DNA of 64,000 nt, taken from Anagrus nilaparvatae. Lineage: Eukaryota > Arthropoda > Insecta > Hymenoptera > Mymaridae. How positions within the stretch are numbered: position 1 is the first letter of the stretch; each line of letters starts with the position of its first letter. Positions 59,712 through 64,000 of this stretch are shown here, one piece after another. Below the pieces are notes generated by a model. It made no database searches, was not told the DNA's origin, and saw nothing but the letters and a program-made list of their open reading frames with translations. The translations under genes were made by a program, and so were the position numbers. The DNA lies in contig JAKSXM010000272.1 of NCBI GenBank assembly GCA_022575985.1, positions 20,952,501 through 21,016,500 of the forward strand, read 5' to 3'.

Positions 59712-60458
59712 GGGTGATTCAAAATAATTAAAACGTGCTTAAAATTAGCTCCTCATTCAGCATAATTAAGATACCACGGCAAGTTTCAGCCCATTGTAAG
59801 ACTTTTTAGAGGTTGCACAAGTCGCTAGTAACTTTTTTAAAATTGACAAAATTTTTTTAAAAGGCTCTAAATATGTCTAGGTATACGTTTTTTTGGTAGC
59901 TGGTTTCAAAAATCATGGTCCTAGAACACATAAATGTGTTTAAAAAATAATGAAAAGCACAATGTAAGAGTGATTTGGCCGCTGTACTGGCCTGGTTTTA
60001 ACCCTTATATTTGTGTCAAATTAATGGATAATGTCAATTATGGCTTTTTTTGACATAAACAAAAAAACATTTTTATATTTTTATTAACGAATGGAATATT
60101 ATTTTGAGTTATTAACCCGTTTATAGCAAAAAAATCGCAAAAACCACCTTCAAAAAGGCTGTTTTTTGTTATATTATGGGTGTGAAACATATTATTATGT
60201 TCAGGGACCATGATTTTTGAAACCAGCAACCAAAAAAACGTACACCTAGGCATTTTTAGAGCTTTAAAAAAAATTTTGTGTAACTGTTGGGAGCCACCCT
60301 TGTTTTTCAATTTTGAAAAAGCTACTAGCGACTTGCGCAACCTCTAAAACGTCATCAAATGTGCTGAAATTTGCCATGGTATCTTGGTATCATGTGCACA
60401 ACAACATACTCCAGGATAAGCTAATTTCGGGCACTTTCTCATTTTTTTTGAATCACCC
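59712..60458. mobile_element. 747-bp Tc1/mariner-type remnant with long inverted arms
   Basis: The ends GGGTGATTCAAAAT and (T)TTTTTTGAATCACCC are inverted, with TA on each side (59710-59711, 60459-60460). Arms of about 300 bp still match (GAGGTTGCACAAGTCGCTAG against CTAGCGACTTGCGCAACCTC; TTTCAAAAATCATGGTCC against GGACCATGATTTTTGAAA). Between them, 59970-60051 reads VIWPLYWPGFNPY, like the WPxxSPDxNPIE catalytic segment of Tc1/mariner transposases with the key Asp lost. It is inactive. Confidence 0.65.
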
Positions 60459-60637
60459 TAATATATACATAATACATGATAAAGTTAATATAGAAGTTTA
60501 TAATATATTTTATAGCCTTAAGAATATCTTGTGTAAATAACGATAATATATTATTAATAATATATTATTATAAATAATACTCTTTTTAGTTAAATAACTT
60601 AGTTTAATTTTTAAAACTGTTATATCTTATCTTATAT

Positions 60638-61593
60638 ATGGGTGGTTTTCACTGGAACTGAATATTTTTTTATTGTTTACGGCACAACACTAATTATATA
60701 TTTTTTTTTTTTTTGTATTTTAATGTTTTTCAAGGTCCAAAAACCTAAAATTTTCAGTGGTACTGCTAAAAATGTAAAAATAAATATTCTATGTGTTATT
60801 CTTATGGGATTTTTTTATTTTGGTAGACGGTGGCGACATTGGACGGTGGCGAGATTTTGAATGTATTATTGAAATAACTTTGTATTGAAGCCATCAAATT
60901 TTATCAAACTCTGGGTATCTTATTTTTTCATCAAAACACATAACTGAACAAGATATATAAAGTAATATATGACATACACTTGGAGAAAACGACATGGACG
61001 GTGGCGACATTTTTTTTTTGTAAAAGCGTTTTAAAATTTTAATAGGTTTAATTTTCATAGTTAAAGCTTTTATATTTAAAATTTTAAGTTTTCCACGGTT
61101 CATATATGAGTAGTTGAGTGAAAAAAAAATACAACAGTGCTTTCAAGTGCATAAATATAGAGTGCGCTCCCATAAAAAGTGGGAAGCTCAAAAATAGCTA
61201 AAATTGGGGGACAGACTTATATGTGACGATAAGCTAAGAGGATTCCATGAAAATTTGTTTCGTTGAAAAAAATGAGTTTTGAGGACCTAAATACGTCATA
61301 TGCATCCTACAGAAAAATTTAAGTTTAAATTTTAAGCCGTTTGTTAATACTCAAAGTTTACAGTTAAGCAAAAGGACAGCAGACGGTGGCGACAATTTGA
61401 ACAGAAAATTTGATCCAGAAAATATGTTCCAGAAAATTTTTTTATTAAGTTACCAATAGATGCATGGTAGGTTGTGACTTTAAAAAAAATATTATTTATG
61501 AACTTATTAAAAGAAAAAAAAGTGTAAAAGAGCTTTAGTTTTGGATATAAATGAAGGCGACACTATGTATACCATTCTTGTAAAAACCACCCA
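60638..61593. mobile_element. ~955-bp element with ATGGGTGGTTTT ends
   Basis: The left end ATGGGTGGTTTTCACTGG pairs with the right end TTCTTGTAAAAACCACCCA. The interior has four copies of GACGGTGGCGA(C/G), at 60826, 60842, 60997 and 61382, all in the same orientation. Short plus- and minus-strand frames (60642-60860, 60894-61103) show no family features. Confidence 0.5.
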
Positions 61594-62840
61594 TCCTATC
61601 CTATCCTATCCTATATATATGTTACCGTTAGAGTCCGCTCTCCCGATAAAGTTAACATTAACCAGTTAAAGTTAACTTTAGTGAAGCGTTTTCGTTAAAG
61701 TCCATGAAGACGATTAAAATGAATAAAAATATAACATTAGCGGCATCATGTTCGTTAAAGTTAACTTTAACCAATCCTTGTTAGTTAAAGTCCATGAAAG
61801 CGGTTTCATATAAGAGTTCGAGTTTGTATTATATATTATATACGACTCTCGCTATAAGGTACTCTCAGGGCTTAGGTTAGGCTCATAAAGATATTGTGAA
61901 ACATCTCTATGGTTAGGCTACTCTTTTAAAAATGCATTTCTTAGGATCAGTAACCAATCCTAGTTATAAGACACCCCAAGGGTTAGGTTAGGCTATTTTT
62001 TTTTAAAGGCATTGTCACAGTATTGTTTACAAATGTGCGCATGGGTTCTTAAGCCCACCTTGCCCTAATTCTAGGGAATGCCTTACTGCGTGAAAATGTC
62101 TTTAAAAAAAAAATAGCCTAACCTAACCCTAGGGGCGTGTTATAACTAGGATTGATTACTGGTCCCAAGAAATGCATTTTTAAAAAAGTAGCCTAACCTA
62201 AATCCTTGGATGCCTTATAGCCAGAGTCGTATATAATATATTATAATACAAATTTTTTTTAGTATGCGAAACCGCTTTCATGGACTTTAACTGACAAGGA
62301 TTGGTTAAAGTTAACTTTATCGTATACACACCCGTTAATGTTGTATTTTTATTCATTTTAATCGTCTTCGTGGAGTTTAACGAAAACGCTTCGCTAAAGT
62401 TAACTTTAACTGGTTAATGTTAACATTATCGGGAGAGCGGACTTTAACGGTAACATATATATAAATCTTTAATTTTGTATGTTTGTTTGTTTGTTTGTTT
62501 GTCCGAAATGGATAAACTAGAAAGCGATAAAAGTTAGAGACGCGGGGTTTACGGCAAAAGATGGCAAAAATTACCGGTCAAAACATAGGCTAGGTTTCGT
62601 TTTGATTGATAACGACAAAAATTTTTTATGTTGAAATAACTGGATTTCCAAAGAAAAAATTTTTATCAAATTTTTAAAAAAAACCTAAAAAACTGAAAAC
62701 CGAGGAAAAATTGTGTACCAAAAAGAATTTCATTCGATTCGGATATATTTTTTACGTATCCACCTAAATTTTCAAGGCGTTCGGCTGGATCAGTCAAAAG
62801 TTACAATAATTTTTCGAAAATTATAAAAGTTTAGGACTAA
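61594..62840 (+). mobile_element. Helitron copy 1, interrupted, 5' part
   Basis: It begins at A|TCCTATCC... (pentamer TCCTA repeats) and the 5' part reads ATAAATCTTTAATTTTGTAT, (GTTT)n, GTCCGAAATGGATAAACTAG, shared with copy 2. A palindrome (61619-62456) splits the AT run near the 5' end. At 62840 the sequence GACTAA is cut by copy 2. The 3' end of copy 1 is not identified; it may lie after 63513, where TATATTATATATTTTTT resembles what follows GACTAA inside copy 2. Confidence 0.55.
61619..62456. mobile_element. 838-bp palindrome inserted in Helitron copy 1
   Basis: The left end ATGTTACCGTTAGAGTCCGC, TCTCCCGATAA, AGTTAAC..., and the right end GCGGACTTTAACGGTAACAT are inverted. Symmetry continues through GTTAAAGTTAACTTTA, GTCCATGAA(A/G), AATGCATTTCTTAGGATC and GGGTTAGGTTAGGCTA to a centre near 62030. 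Arms are about 400 bp. It contains GGTTAGG/CCTAACC words common in insect genomes. The target duplication cannot be read because it lies in an AT run. Confidence 0.75.
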
Positions 62841-63513
62841 TCCTATCCTATCCTATATATATATATATAAATCTTTAATTTTGTATGTTTGTTTGTTTGT
62901 TTGTTTGTCCGAAATGGATAAACTAGAAAACGATAAAAGGTAGAGACGCGGGGCTTACGGCAAAAGATGGCAAAAATTACGGGTCAAAACATAGGCTAGG
63001 TTTCGTTTAAAAAATAAGGTTAGGTTGCGTTAGGTTAAGTTAGATAAGGTTAGGTTAATAAGGCGAATAAGGCGATCGGTTCGATCTGTCAAAAAATACA
63101 ATAATTTTTCGAAAATTATAAAAGTTTAGGACTAATATTATATATATTTCTAATTTTTATCAGTCACTGATGTAGTAACTGAATATAGTAACTAAAAGAA
63201 ACTTGAACAGCTATTATCATCAAGCAGAACCCTAGAATGGGTAGTCAAGGGAAACAACGACTGCTTGTGGATCCTACGGAAGGGTAGCGAAGCTTTGTAT
63301 TGTTGATCAATAATTCTCCGTCTGGGTTCGTATGCCCGTAATTTTTATGATTCAGTAAATTTTAGATAATACTTTGAGTAAAAAAAGGTTATTTTCAAAA
63401 TGTTGAGTAATATTAAACAACATATTTTTGGAAAAATAAAGTCCTAGGGGTCCAGGGGGGCGCAGCCCCCTAGGTGGCTGCCGGGGCGAGCGAAGCGAGC
63501 CAGAGGCAGCTAG
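62841..63513 (+). mobile_element. Helitron copy 2, complete non-autonomous (673 bp)
   Basis: It starts with TC (A|TCCTATCCTATCC at 62840/62841) and ends with CTAG|T at 63510-63514. A hairpin precedes the end (GGGGGGCGCAGCCCCC, then GGCGAGCGAAGCGAGCC about 15-30 nt before the end). TC...CTRR ends, a subterminal hairpin and insertion between A and T are Helitron hallmarks. The interior has the (GTTT)n and GTCCGAAATGGATAAACTAG segments of copy 1, a GGTTAGGTT-rich piece, and no RepHel frame. Confidence 0.75.
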
Positions 63514-64000
63514 TATATTATATATTTTTTAATTTCATCTGTAAGAGAAAAATTTCTATCATAATTTAGAAGTTGTATATTTTGGATACGTTAATATCAA
63601 ATTCTTAGGTATAGCTCCAAAAATAGCCCTAATGTCAAAAAACCGTATTTTTCTGTCGATTTGTAAGGTTTTTTTTGCGGTCAAAATATTCTTATTTAAT
63701 GACTTGAAAACAAAATTTCTTATAAAATATGTCCACCTAAATATTTGGAGTCAGAGACCCGAAAAATCTTGTCTTAAAAAATTAATTTTTGAGTTTCTAT
63801 ATCTTCAAAAAGGTTACCAGCTTACTTTTTTGGCTACAGCTATTTATCCAGAAATTCTGGATAAATAATCCTAAATTTCCAAAAATATTTAGTGCAAAGT
63901 TCAGAAAATCAAGCCAAAATCTCAGTGAGTGCATTTTACATAAAAAATTTCTAGCTAAATAAACTTTGCGTAATTTTTTTTTAGTTTTTGGATTATAATT
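63514..64000. other. AT-rich end of the window
   Basis: No gene recognised. The 78-codon frame at 63632-63868 has no family features. Confidence 0.5.

Noticed and set aside
61860..62200. Telomere-like TTAGG/CCTAA repeats
   Set aside because: Only isolated GGTTAGG words within a palindrome and a Helitron, not a tandem telomeric array.

Overview
The window is about three-quarters A+T, has spliced genes with ordinary GT-AG introns, and encodes proteins that read as insect orthologues. I read it as nuclear DNA of an insect from a very AT-rich lineage. An aphidiine or other braconid wasp is a guess only; the sequence does not settle the order. Most of the window is intron and intergenic DNA full of small inverted-repeat transposons.

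Layout. (1) 1-7380: no supported exon; AT-rich DNA with a few decayed repeats. (2) 7381-11129 (+): the last three coding exons of an adenosine-type GPCR (TM4 to the C-terminal tail), with a foldback element in the last intron. (3) 14414-22931 (-): a complete ten-exon nrf-6-type acyltransferase. Its 4.9-kb first intron holds a candidate two-exon secreted-peptide gene on the opposite strand and a decayed coding-like patch. (4) 22932-28405: intergenic, with a cluster of GC-richer palindromic repeats at 23.6-25.6 kb. (5) 28406-50835 (-): a seven-exon tyrosylprotein sulfotransferase (Tpst) whose 17.8-kb first intron contains two further genes on the other strand. (6) 36.0-43.7 kb (+): those two genes are tandem paralogues of a protein that I do not recognise as a named family. 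It has N-terminal Cys/His modules and three C-terminal 'DCQY' modules. The second copy is split by a 3.4-kb element with perfect terminal inverted repeats and an 8-bp target duplication. The interior of that element is an inverted array of a 177-bp satellite. (7) 50.9-56.1 kb: intergenic with nested PIF/Harbinger-like MITEs and a foldback. (8) 56184-58902 (+): a complete seven-exon secreted acid lipase with its catalytic triad. (9) 59.7-63.5 kb: a stack of elements: a Tc1/mariner-type remnant, a GGGTGG-ended element, and a Helitron carrying both a long palindrome and a second Helitron.

The genes do not form a pathway. Tpst (Golgi), the lipase (secreted or lysosomal), the nrf-6 protein (multi-pass membrane) and AdoR (plasma membrane) are unrelated neighbours. 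The most unusual object is the satellite-armed, foldback-like transposon that interrupts the second paralogue. Exon boundaries were derived by hand from GT/AG sites, reading-frame continuity and remembered family sequence; no alignment or search was run.
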